NCBI RefSeq assembly: GCF_900111495.1 | Contig: NZ_FOIU01000002.1 | Span: 620,001 to 684,000, forward strand | Direction of reading: 5' to 3' | DNA length: 64,000 bases | From: Chryseobacterium wanjuense | GTDB taxonomy: Bacteria; Bacteroidota; Bacteroidia; Flavobacteriales; Weeksellaceae | Shown: positions 25,517 to 33,584 of the stretch, piece after piece | How positions within the stretch are numbered: position 1 is the stretch's first letter | How the letters are laid out: each line of letters begins with the position of its first letter | The notes under the pieces: generated by a model | What the model saw: the letters and a program-made list of their open reading frames with translations, nothing else | What the model was told of the DNA's origin: nothing | Databases searched by the model: none | Position numbers and translations under genes: made by a program

Positions 25517-27046
25517 TTATAAGAATTTATTTTCTACCAATATCCAAAGTCTCTGGGCATATTCGTCTACTTTGCTCCATTTTTTCTGGTAATACAGATC
25601 GCTCAGATATTCCTTTGCTTCTTCCAACGTCCTGAAACTGTTAAGATTAGACACTACTTCATTCAGCTCAGACTGGCTTCCCCCGAATAATGTTTTCGAG
25701 AAAGCGATTCTGTCGTTCAGATCCAGCTTAAACTCAGGTTTTGGTTTTTCCGCCTCCATAAAATCGGTCGGAATATTGGTTTTAAGGATGCTTCCTGCAT
25801 CTTCTTTTGTCGCAGGAGCGGGTTTTTCTTCCGGGAATTCTCTTTCCAGAGGATCGTCGTCAAAAAGTGTCTGTACCGCTTTTAATCCTTTGATGTTGGC
25901 TAGTCTTATTTTTTTCTCCTGATGATATTCTTCCAGATTTTCGAAGCTTTCATCAGAAGGATGTATTTCTTTTTCTACCTGAGGTTTATCGATTTCCACA
26001 ATCTTTCTTCTGTCGTTGATTTCCGCAAGAATCGATTGTTCCTGCTTTTCTTCTTCAGCAGGCTCGTTTTTGATTTCGCTTACAATATGATCGACGTTGG
26101 AAGTCTCCGTTGCCATTTCTCCCTGCTCAATCGCTACATTGGAAACCACAAACTGCTCTTCATTTTCTTCCACTAAAATTTCTTCTTCATATTCTAAAAT
26201 TTCGGTGTCAAAAATACTTGGAATCGTTTCCGTAACTTCAGGAATTTCATCGTTTTTAATCGGAGATTCAAAATTATCCTGAATTTTTTCCTCTTCATCA
26301 AAATCATTCAAAACATCCCCTTCATCATCTGAAACTTCATTTTCAAATTCATCAATTTCGTTTAGTTGATTATTAAAAATAGCTTCTTCTTCCGTAGTTT
26401 TATCATTGAACATTTCTTCATGGATATCATCATCATTTTCCGGCTCAGAATCTGCTAAAATTCTTTCTTCATCCACAAAATTCAAGGCGTTTCCGCTGTA
26501 ATCGGATGCTTCATCATTATCAATTTCATTCAACTGATTATTGAAAATAGCCTCTTCTTCCGTTACATCATTTGATTTAATTTCTTCATGATTCTCAACA
26601 ATCTCCGGCTCAGAATTTTCTTCAACAAGATTTACAATAGATTCATGAAATTCGCCTTCAACGATTTCATTCAGCTGATTATTAAAAATAGCCTCCTCTT
26701 CAGTGACTTCACTTGAGTAAGATTCATTTTCGTTTTCGTTGATCTCATTTAATTCATTATTGAAAATCGCTTCTTCCTCCGTCACTTCATTGCTCAAATC
26801 TTCATTTTCAGCAGTATTGCCGATTGCCGAAGATTTTTCATCATTTTCCGGATTTTGTGGATTTTCATTCCCGAAATACTCTATATTTTTTTCCAGCAAA
26901 CGTAAGAACGAAATCCTGTTAGCAAGCTCATCCACAAGATCTTGCTTGGAAAGTAACTCGTCTACATTGCTTATTTTGTCCAGAATAGCGATGATATTCT
27001 TGGATTCAAAAAAAATCTTTTCCTTTAAATCTTGGATGTTCTGCAT
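25517..27046 (-). CDS. Highly acidic protein with TEEEAIFNNQLNEI repeats, unknown function
   Basis: This 509-residue soluble protein is very rich in Glu, Asp and Asn. The N-terminal ~60 residues are helical (MQNIQDLKEKIFFESKNIIA). Four near-identical motifs follow ([VT]TEEEAIFNN[EQ]LNEI), separated by 25-50 disordered acidic residues. The last ~110 residues form a conserved-looking domain (FKLDLNDRIAFSKTLFGGSQ, LNEVVSNLNSFRTLEEAKEY, WSKVDEYAQRLWILVENKFL). That C-terminal domain is typical of uncharacterised proteins near rsmI/tdk in flavobacteria as I recall. The repeats look like short linear docking motifs. Confidence 0.8.
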   Translation of the reverse strand: MQNIQDLKEKIFFESKNIIAILDKISNVDELLSKQDLVDELANRISFLRLLEKNIEYFGNENPQNPENDEKSSAIGNTAENEDLSNEVTEEEAIFNNELNEINENENESYSSEVTEEEAIFNNQLNEIVEGEFHESIVNLVEENSEPEIVENHEEIKSNDVTEEEAIFNNQLNEIDNDEASDYSGNALNFVDEERILADSEPENDDDIHEEMFNDKTTEEEAIFNNQLNEIDEFENEVSDDEGDVLNDFDEEEKIQDNFESPIKNDEIPEVTETIPSIFDTEILEYEEEILVEENEEQFVVSNVAIEQGEMATETSNVDHIVSEIKNEPAEEEKQEQSILAEINDRRKIVEIDKPQVEKEIHPSDESFENLEEYHQEKKIRLANIKGLKAVQTLFDDDPLEREFPEEKPAPATKEDAGSILKTNIPTDFMEAEKPKPEFKLDLNDRIAFSKTLFGGSQSELNEVVSNLNSFRTLEEAKEYLSDLYYQKKWSKVDEYAQRLWILVENKFL

Positions 27047-27069
27047 ATAAGAATCTTGTTAAAATTGCT

Positions 27070-27077
27070 TACTTTTG
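27070..27077 (+). promoter_or_regulatory. -7 promoter element (TACTTTTG) of tdk
   Basis: Perfect TAnnTTTG, 29 nt upstream of the tdk ATG. Confidence 0.55.
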
Positions 27078-27106
27078 ATCTTAAAAATATACGGCTAATT
27101 TAACAA

Positions 27107-27697
27107 ATGTTTTTAGAAAATACAATTAATCATTCCAAACAAAGTGGTTGGATGGAAGTTATTTGTGGCTCTATGTTTTCCGGAAAAACCGAAGAGTTGA
27201 TCCGAAGACTACGCAGAGCAGAAATGGCGGGGCAGAATGTGGAGATTTTTAAACCTAAACTGGATACACGTTATTCGGAAGAGGATGTTATTTCTCATAA
27301 TCAGAATAAAATCCGAAGTACACCGGTGGAAAATCCCAATGAAATCCTTCTGCTGGCCTCCAATTGTGATGTTGTAGGGATTGATGAAGCACAGTTTTTC
27401 GATCAGGGCATTGTAGATGTAGCCAATCAGCTGGCAAATAGTGGGATAAGAGTCGTTATCGCAGGCCTGGATATGGATTTTTTGGGCCGCCCTTTCGGAC
27501 CGATGCCGAATCTGATGGCTACTGCAGAATATGTAACAAAAGTACATGCTATTTGCATGAGAACCGGAAATCTTGCCAATTATTCGATGAGAACTTCTCC
27601 AGGAAAAGATCTTGTAGAGCTCGGAGAAACAGAATCTTACGATGCGGTAAGCAGAAGAGTTTTTGTAGATGAAGTTTTAAACAAAAAAGACATTTAA
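27107..27697 (+). CDS. tdk: Thymidine kinase
   Basis: This 196-residue protein is a type II thymidine kinase. It has the P-loop GSMFSGKTEELIRRLRRAE, the Walker B-like VGIDEAQFFDQGIVDVA, AGLDMDFLGRPFGPMPNLMA, and the thymidine lasso region (HAICMRTGNLANYSMRTS). It phosphorylates thymidine with ATP for salvage. The zinc-site cysteines of human-type TK1 are only partly present. It is monocistronic, with its own promoter. Confidence 0.95.
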   Translation: MFLENTINHSKQSGWMEVICGSMFSGKTEELIRRLRRAEMAGQNVEIFKPKLDTRYSEEDVISHNQNKIRSTPVENPNEILLLASNCDVVGIDEAQFFDQGIVDVANQLANSGIRVVIAGLDMDFLGRPFGPMPNLMATAEYVTKVHAICMRTGNLANYSMRTSPGKDLVELGETESYDAVSRRVFVDEVLNKKDI

Positions 27698-27712
27698 TAT
27701 CAAATTAATTTT

Positions 27713-27720
27713 TAAATTTG
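27713..27720 (+). promoter_or_regulatory. -7 promoter element (TAAATTTG) of the toxin-antitoxin/murF-alr unit
   Basis: Perfect TAnnTTTG, 31 nt upstream of the antitoxin ATG and 16 nt after the tdk stop. It may be the main promoter for murF-alr too, because no other promoter is visible between the genes. Confidence 0.55.
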
Positions 27721-27751
27721 TTTAGAATTTAATAGTAAAAACTATCAAAAA

Positions 27752-28072
27752 ATGATATCAGAAATCAAAAATTATATAAAAATCAGTAATTCTATTGATG
27801 AGATTTTGAAAAATTCGCCTTTCAAATTGAAATATATTATTGAGAAAAGCGGAATTTCTGAACCTACATTTTTCCGAAAGATGAAGGAGAAAAAATTTCT
27901 TCCCGAAGAATTGTTGAAGATTGCTGAGATCATTAAGCCTGAAGAATCGTTTTTAAAATCACTTGAAGAAGCAGAAAATGATTTCAAAAATGAAGTTTAT
28001 TATTCTCATGATGAAGTAATGAAAATTTCTGAAGACCGTTTTCTGAAAAAATATGGAAATAAGGTCGTCTAA
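27752..28072 (+). CDS. Putative antitoxin with helix-turn-helix
   Basis: This 106-residue protein has an HTH-like segment at about residues 23-60 (FKLKYIIEKSGISEPTFFRK, LPEELLKIAEIIKPEE) and an acidic C-terminal arm (FLKSLEEAENDFKNEVYYSH, DEVMKISEDRFLKK). Its last 20 nt overlap the RelE-like gene, which starts inside it. This order and overlap are typical of antitoxin-toxin pairs. The family is not recognised with certainty. Confidence 0.7.
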   Translation: MISEIKNYIKISNSIDEILKNSPFKLKYIIEKSGISEPTFFRKMKEKKFLPEELLKIAEIIKPEESFLKSLEEAENDFKNEVYYSHDEVMKISEDRFLKKYGNKVV

Positions 28073-28355
28073 GTTTGCACTCCAAGATCTGGAGCAGATA
28101 GAAGATTATATCGGAAATAGATTTACTTACCGTGAATATCAAATTTTCATGAATATTTTTAATCATAAAATAGGATTAATTCTTGATAGAAAAGTGATAT
28201 TTCAAAAACTGGAAAAATATCCTGAATACAATAAACTTTTAATTACAGAACAAACAACTCTTATCTACAGATTAGAATTAAACAACCTGAAAATTTTCCG
28301 TTTGTATAATAATTTTCAGGACGAAGACAAAAAATTTATAGTAGAAGATTTATAA
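28053..28355 (+). CDS. RelE/ParE-superfamily toxin
   Basis: This 100-residue protein has the RelE/ParE pattern: SKFALQDLEQIEDYIGNRFT, the helix pair, FQKLEKYPEYNKL, then strands LLITEQTTLIYRLELNNLKI and FRLYNNFQDEDKKF. The ATG at 28053 lies within the antitoxin's last codons. The stop (28353-28355) is followed without any gap by the murF-alr ATG. It probably acts on ribosome-bound mRNA or gyrase, as relatives do; which is unknown. Confidence 0.75.
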   Translation: MEIRSSKFALQDLEQIEDYIGNRFTYREYQIFMNIFNHKIGLILDRKVIFQKLEKYPEYNKLLITEQTTLIYRLELNNLKIFRLYNNFQDEDKKFIVEDL

Positions 28356-30803
28356 ATGAATTATACAGTAGAAGATATTGCGAAAATTACCAATTCAAAA
28401 GTTATTGGTGACGATAGTTTGACAATCAAAAATATTGCTTTCGACAGCAGGATTATCTATTCTACCAAAAATACAGCATTTATTGCGATTAATACACATA
28501 AAAATTCTGGTGAAAAATTCATTGAAGCAGCGATTGACAGAGGAATAAATGTGATTATTTCCGAACATCAGTTTCCTCAGTTTGAAAATATTACCTGGAT
28601 TATCGTTCAGAATTCTGTGGATTTTCTTCAAAAATTAGCCAAATATCATTTCGAAAATTCACATTTAAAATCTATCGGAATTACGGGAAGCAACGGGAAA
28701 ACCATTTTAAAAGAATGGCTGTATCAATGCGTTTGGAACGAATTCCCAACGGTAAAAAGCCCGAAAAGCTTCAATTCCCAAATCGGATTGCCGCTTTCTC
28801 TGCTTCAGATTAATGATTCTCACGAACTGGGAATTTTTGAAGTCGGCATCTCAAAGCCGAATGAAATGGAAAAACTGGAGTATATTTTCCATCCGCAAAT
28901 TGGTTTGCTCACCCACATTGGAACTGCCCATCTCGCCAATTTTGAATCCGAGGAAGAATTAATTGATGAAAAAATCAAGCTTTTTAAAGATTCAAAAGTC
29001 ATTATTTACAATGGAGATAATATACTGGTTGACAAAAAAATAAAGGAATTATATTCAAGTAAAAAATTAATTTCTTACGGTTTTAAAAAAGAGAATCAGG
29101 TTTTCATCACCAATAATATTTCCAAGGACGAAAATGTAATTGTTCAATATTTCGATGAAGAGATCAGTTTTCCTGTTCATCAAAGGGATGAAGCCACTTT
29201 AACGAATGCTTTGGCACTTGTAACGGTTTTGAAAGAGCTTGGCATCGAAAATCAAAAGATCGTCGAAAAAATCAATGCTTTGAAGGCTGTGGAAATGCGT
29301 CTGGAAGCGATTGAAGGAATTAAAAATAATATTGTCATTAATGATTCTTTCAATCTCGATCTGGATTCTCTCAAAACTGCCCTTCAATTCCTCAATGAAT
29401 ATAAAAAACCGAAAAAATCTTTGGTTCTGACGGATATTGTCGGTGTAAATTCGAATTCAAAAGAGTTGTATGAAGAAGTTTCCGAACTGGTAAATGAACA
29501 AAAATTTGATTCGCTTTTCTTAATCGGCAGTGAAATTTCAAAGTTTAGTGAATTATTTAAAGCTAAAACTTTTACTTTTATTAATACTCAGGAATTAATT
29601 GACAGTAAACATCTTACAGAAATTGAAAATCAGATCATTCTGCTGAAAGGCGCAAGAAAATTTGAAATCGAAAAACTGAAAGATCTTCTTGAGCTCAGAA
29701 AACATGATACGGTTTTAGAAATTAATTTAAATGCTATTCTTCATAATATCAATTACCATAAATCTTTACTGAAACCAACCACAAAAATGATGGCAATGGT
29801 AAAGGCAAATTCTTATGGATTAGGAAGTTATGAGATTTCAGAATTCTTACAACACCATCATATTGATTATCTCGGAGTCGCTTTCGTGGATGAAGGCGTG
29901 GAACTTCGAAAAAAAGGAATCACCGTTCCGATCGTTGTCATGAATCCTGAACAGCACAGCTATGAAACCGTGATTGAATACAATCTGGAGCCGGAAATTT
30001 ACAGTTTCAGGGTTTTGGAGTTATTTTATCAAGCCGTTCAAAAATCCGGTTATGACAAAAAATATCCTATTCACATTAAACTCGAAACAGGAATGCATCG
30101 TCTTGGTTTTAAGGAATATGAACTGGATCAGCTCAGCCAGACTTTAGAAAATAAAAATCTTAAAGTTCAAAGTATTTTCAGCCATCTTTCGTCTTCAGAT
30201 ATACCGACTGAGAAAGAATTTACCTTACATCAATTAAAAACTTTTGAAAAAAATTCAAGCTATTTGATAGAAAAATTGGGCTATTCTCCTATCCGACATA
30301 TCTTAAATTCTTCAGGAATTACAGGCTACACCGATCATCAGTATGACATGGTGAGAATAGGAATCGGAATGTTGGGAGAATCACCAAATAGTGAAATACA
30401 GAAACAGCTGCGCTCCGTGGTAAGTTTTAAAACCGTAATTTCACAGATTTCAATGGTAGAAAATGGAGAATCAGTAGGTTACAGCAGAAAATTTAAAACA
30501 GATCATAAAACAAAAATCGCTACCATTCCGGTAGGATATGCAGACGGAATTCCAAGATTAATAGGAAATGAAGTAGGAAATGTAGGGATCAATAAAACCC
30601 TCGCTCCCATTGTCGGAAGCATTTGTATGGATATGATGATGATCAATGTAGACCATGTCCCGAATGTAAAAGAAGGCGATACGGTAACCGTTTTTAATGC
30701 AAAACCAAGCTTAAAAGAATTCGCAGAATACTGCAAAACCATAACCTACGAAGTATTAACCTCCATTTCGCCCCGGGTGAAACGGATTTATGTAAAAGAT
30801 TAA
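28356..30803 (+). CDS. Bifunctional MurF ligase / alanine racemase
   Basis: This 815-residue fusion has an N-terminal Mur ligase half (residues about 1-450): ATP loop GITGSNGKTILKEWLYQ, SFNSQIGLPLSLL, GTAHLANF, and INDSFNLDLDSLKTAL. The alanine racemase half (about 455-815) carries the PLP lysine in MMAMVKANSYGLG, LETGMHRLGF, VGYSRKF with the catalytic Tyr, and the C-terminal YEVLTSISPRVKRIY. It ties D-Ala supply to addition of D-Ala-D-Ala to the peptidoglycan precursor. This fusion is usual in Bacteroidota. It follows a toxin gene with no intergenic space. Confidence 0.95.
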   Translation: MNYTVEDIAKITNSKVIGDDSLTIKNIAFDSRIIYSTKNTAFIAINTHKNSGEKFIEAAIDRGINVIISEHQFPQFENITWIIVQNSVDFLQKLAKYHFENSHLKSIGITGSNGKTILKEWLYQCVWNEFPTVKSPKSFNSQIGLPLSLLQINDSHELGIFEVGISKPNEMEKLEYIFHPQIGLLTHIGTAHLANFESEEELIDEKIKLFKDSKVIIYNGDNILVDKKIKELYSSKKLISYGFKKENQVFITNNISKDENVIVQYFDEEISFPVHQRDEATLTNALALVTVLKELGIENQKIVEKINALKAVEMRLEAIEGIKNNIVINDSFNLDLDSLKTALQFLNEYKKPKKSLVLTDIVGVNSNSKELYEEVSELVNEQKFDSLFLIGSEISKFSELFKAKTFTFINTQELIDSKHLTEIENQIILLKGARKFEIEKLKDLLELRKHDTVLEINLNAILHNINYHKSLLKPTTKMMAMVKANSYGLGSYEISEFLQHHHIDYLGVAFVDEGVELRKKGITVPIVVMNPEQHSYETVIEYNLEPEIYSFRVLELFYQAVQKSGYDKKYPIHIKLETGMHRLGFKEYELDQLSQTLENKNLKVQSIFSHLSSSDIPTEKEFTLHQLKTFEKNSSYLIEKLGYSPIRHILNSSGITGYTDHQYDMVRIGIGMLGESPNSEIQKQLRSVVSFKTVISQISMVENGESVGYSRKFKTDHKTKIATIPVGYADGIPRLIGNEVGNVGINKTLAPIVGSICMDMMMINVDHVPNVKEGDTVTVFNAKPSLKEFAEYCKTITYEVLTSISPRVKRIYVKD

Positions 30804-30806
30804 CCT

Positions 30807-32966
30807 ATGAGAAAGCTCCTGATCATTTTATTCGTATTTCAATTGCTTTTGATCCAGTCTCAGGTAAAGAAAGATCTGGTGATTCCTAAAAATCCCAAAA
30901 TCGGACTTTCGCTTGCAGGCGGCGGAGCCAAAGGATTTTCTCATGTAGGTGTCCTTAAAGTACTGGATTCTCTGGGAGTAAAAGTAGATTATATCGCCGG
31001 AACCAGCATGGGAGCAATTGTAGGTGGTCTGTATGCTTCGGGATATTCCGGAAAGGAAATCGAAAAAATTGTGATGGATACGGATTTTTATTCCCTCATT
31101 TTAGATCCGAAAGCCACGCGCCAGGAAACAACTTTCTTCAATAAATCTGTCGATAAATATCTTTTATCAATTCCACTCAAAAACGGAAAAATCACCCTTC
31201 CCTCTTCCATAAGCACCGGACAAAAAAATGTCTACCTCCTGAAAGAACTTTTCAAAAACGTATCAAATATCAACGACTTTTCAAAACTTCCCATTCCTTT
31301 CATGTGTGTTGCCACCAATCTTGAAAGTGGAAATATGCAGATTTTCGAAAAAGGAGATCTGGTACAATCCATTATGGCAAGTTCAGCATTTCCTTCGTTG
31401 ATGGATCCCGTGAAAATCGGTGACAGCATTTACATAGACGGAGCTATGACCGTAAACTATCCCTCAAAGCCATTAAAGGACAAAGGAATCGATATCGTGA
31501 TCGGCGTGGATCTTAACCAGGATTTGGCAAAAAGAGAGGATTTAAACAATATTATCGCGATTCTCAATCAGATTATTGATATGGGAATCAAAAAAGATAC
31601 CCGAAAGCAATACAAATACACTGATATTAATATTAAGCCTAATTTAAAAGGCATGACCGCAACAAGCTATGATGACAAGAAAAAAATTCTCGACAGCGGC
31701 TATGCGGAAGGCTTAAAATACACCCATATATTAAACGAATTACCAAAACGTCCTTTTGACCGGCTCCGAGAAAAAGTAAATCCTATCTATTCCAATGTCT
31801 ATAAGATCGACAGCATTGAAGTCGTCGGAAGCCGGATTTATGGTAAAAATTATGTCTTGGGTAAAATGGGACTCAGACTTCCTTCCATGCAGACGTATGG
31901 AAGCATTAATAAAAAAATTGATAAGCTTGTAGCAACCAATAATTATAAGTTCATTAATTACGATATTATTCCTGAAAACGAATCCAATTACCTGAAGCTA
32001 TATGTAACGGAAGATGACACACGGCATTTCCTGAAATTCGGTTTGCATTATGACGAAATTTTCAAAACAGGATTGCTTCTGAATTATTCTGCCAAACGTC
32101 TTCTTTTTAAAAACTCAAATCTTTCCCTGGATGTCATTGTAGGTGATAAGCCAAGGTATTATTTAAACTATTTTATCGACAACGGATATATCCCAGGCTT
32201 TGGTATTTATTCTTCCGGAATGAGCTTTAATATCATGGACGAAAATAATTATGACATCGATAAATGGGAATGGTTCAGGAATGAAGCCTACATCCAGTCT
32301 ATCTGGAGAGATAAATTCGCCATAGGAGGCGGAATTAGCCACGATTACTTCGATGCCGAGGACAATGGTAATAATAAACGTTATAGTCGATTTTTGAACC
32401 CTTATGTGTTCTTAAAAAGCGATACACAGAATGACAAGGACTTCCCTACCCGCGGAATTTACATCAACGCAGAAGGAAAAGTCATAGATCTTATGAAATC
32501 TGAAGTGGATAAAAGGCTGGTTCAGGTAAAAGCCGATATCAGAATTAACATTCGTGTGGCAAAACATTTCACATACCGATTGAATCTCTACGGTGGAATT
32601 ACCATCGGGGAAAATCTTCCACAGTTCTACCAATATCGATTGGGAGGAATCTTCGAACAGAATGTTGTTAATTTTAAAAGTTTTTCCGGATTCTATTTCG
32701 GTCAGTTGAATACCAATAATGTGGTTTTAGTTTCAAACGATCTTCAGTTTAGGTTTAATAAAAACTATTTCATCAGCGGAAATTTCTCCTTTGCAAATCT
32801 TTCCGATGATCTTACTTTTGAAGATGCCGTAAAATTAAATTACAGCTCATTCGGAATCACCGCAGGATACAAATCTCCTTTCGGGCAGATTAAAATTAAT
32901 TTCAGTCACTCACTTAAAAATAATCAAAAAGGCATATTCAGTGTTATTTTAGGGCACTGGTTTTAA
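30807..32966 (+). CDS. Patatin-like phospholipase with C-terminal outer-membrane beta-barrel
   Basis: This 719-residue protein has a signal peptide (to LLIQSQ) and a patatin domain: oxyanion GLSLAGGGAKGFSHVGVLK, nucleophile GTSMGAIVGGLYASGYSG, and the catalytic Asp in DGAMTVNYPS. A POTRA-like region and a 16-strand-type barrel (surface antigen/BamA-like) run to the C-terminal HWF. The same architecture occurs in PlpD-type (type Vd) autotransporters, although many Bacteroidota copies stay attached. It would hydrolyse lipids at the outer surface or outer membrane. It lies 3 nt after murF-alr and 4 nt before ybeY, and is probably in one operon. Confidence 0.9.
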   Translation: MRKLLIILFVFQLLLIQSQVKKDLVIPKNPKIGLSLAGGGAKGFSHVGVLKVLDSLGVKVDYIAGTSMGAIVGGLYASGYSGKEIEKIVMDTDFYSLILDPKATRQETTFFNKSVDKYLLSIPLKNGKITLPSSISTGQKNVYLLKELFKNVSNINDFSKLPIPFMCVATNLESGNMQIFEKGDLVQSIMASSAFPSLMDPVKIGDSIYIDGAMTVNYPSKPLKDKGIDIVIGVDLNQDLAKREDLNNIIAILNQIIDMGIKKDTRKQYKYTDINIKPNLKGMTATSYDDKKKILDSGYAEGLKYTHILNELPKRPFDRLREKVNPIYSNVYKIDSIEVVGSRIYGKNYVLGKMGLRLPSMQTYGSINKKIDKLVATNNYKFINYDIIPENESNYLKLYVTEDDTRHFLKFGLHYDEIFKTGLLLNYSAKRLLFKNSNLSLDVIVGDKPRYYLNYFIDNGYIPGFGIYSSGMSFNIMDENNYDIDKWEWFRNEAYIQSIWRDKFAIGGGISHDYFDAEDNGNNKRYSRFLNPYVFLKSDTQNDKDFPTRGIYINAEGKVIDLMKSEVDKRLVQVKADIRINIRVAKHFTYRLNLYGGITIGENLPQFYQYRLGGIFEQNVVNFKSFSGFYFGQLNTNNVVLVSNDLQFRFNKNYFISGNFSFANLSDDLTFEDAVKLNYSSFGITAGYKSPFGQIKINFSHSLKNNQKGIFSVILGHWF

Positions 32967-32970
32967 AACA

Positions 32971-33378
32971 ATGATACAATTCTTTTACGAAAACTTACCC
33001 GAAACTGTAAACACAAACTACAAAACATGGCTGGAAGATATCATTCTTTCGGAAGGAAAAAAGACGGGAGAAATCAATTATATCTTCTGTGACGACGAAT
33101 ATCTCCTGAAGGTAAATCAGGATTATTTGCAGCACGATTATTATACAGACATCATTACATTCGACTATGTAAAAGGCAAGACAATAAGCGGAGAGATTTT
33201 CGTATCTTTGCAGCGCATTTCAGACAACGCTTCTACTCTATCCAAAGAATATGAAGAAGAGCTGAGAAGAGTTTTGGCTCACGGCATACTTCATCTTTGC
33301 GGATTCAAGGATAAAACCGAAGAAGAAGAACTGTTGATGCGAAGCAAAGAAGATTTTTATTTAGCAAAATACAATTAA
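32971..33378 (+). CDS. ybeY: Endoribonuclease YbeY (rRNA maturation)
   Basis: This 135-residue protein has the YbeY fold: LKVNQDYLQHDYYTDIITFDY, ISGEIFVSLQRISDNA, and the zinc motif LAHGILHLCGFKDKTEEEE. The first two His ligands are present. The third position of the canonical HGxLHLxGxDH reads Asp here. I recall the same variation in other Bacteroidota, so I do not take it as inactivation. YbeY takes part in 16S rRNA 3' end maturation and ribosome quality control. Confidence 0.92.
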   Translation: MIQFFYENLPETVNTNYKTWLEDIILSEGKKTGEINYIFCDDEYLLKVNQDYLQHDYYTDIITFDYVKGKTISGEIFVSLQRISDNASTLSKEYEEELRRVLAHGILHLCGFKDKTEEEELLMRSKEDFYLAKYN

Positions 33379-33392
33379 TGTTTCTATTTTTT

Positions 33393-33490
33393 TTAGAAGC
33401 TTAATCCCGCTCTCCGCACTCGCTTTTTTTCTTTTTCAAAGAAAAAAGAGCTCAGACAAATGCTGCGATCGGGGCTAAATAAGCCCCATT
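33393..33490. repeat. Repeat-like intergenic segment with hairpins
   Basis: The stretch contains CTTTTTTTCTTTTTC AAA GAAAAAAGAG and GGGGCT AAATA AGCCCC hairpins joined by GCTCAGACAAATGCTGCGATC. I associate this phrase with widely repeated flavobacterial intergenic elements (recollection). It lies just upstream of the first parS-like site and may also terminate the ybeY transcript. Confidence 0.45.
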
Positions 33491-33521
33491 ACAGGCAATT
33501 TCAGCTTGTAAATTAAAACAA

Positions 33522-33537
33522 TGTTTCACGTGAAACA
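33522..33537. promoter_or_regulatory. parS-like site 1 (TGTTTCACGTGAAACA)
   Basis: A perfect 16-bp palindrome identical to the ParB-binding consensus TGTTnCACGTGAAACA. It extends to 20 bp as a perfect palindrome (33520-33539). It lies 47 bp upstream of mnmG. Confidence 0.85.
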
Positions 33538-33584
33538 TTTATAGAAAAGATTAAAATTTAAGGCTTAAAACAAGCAATAAGAAG

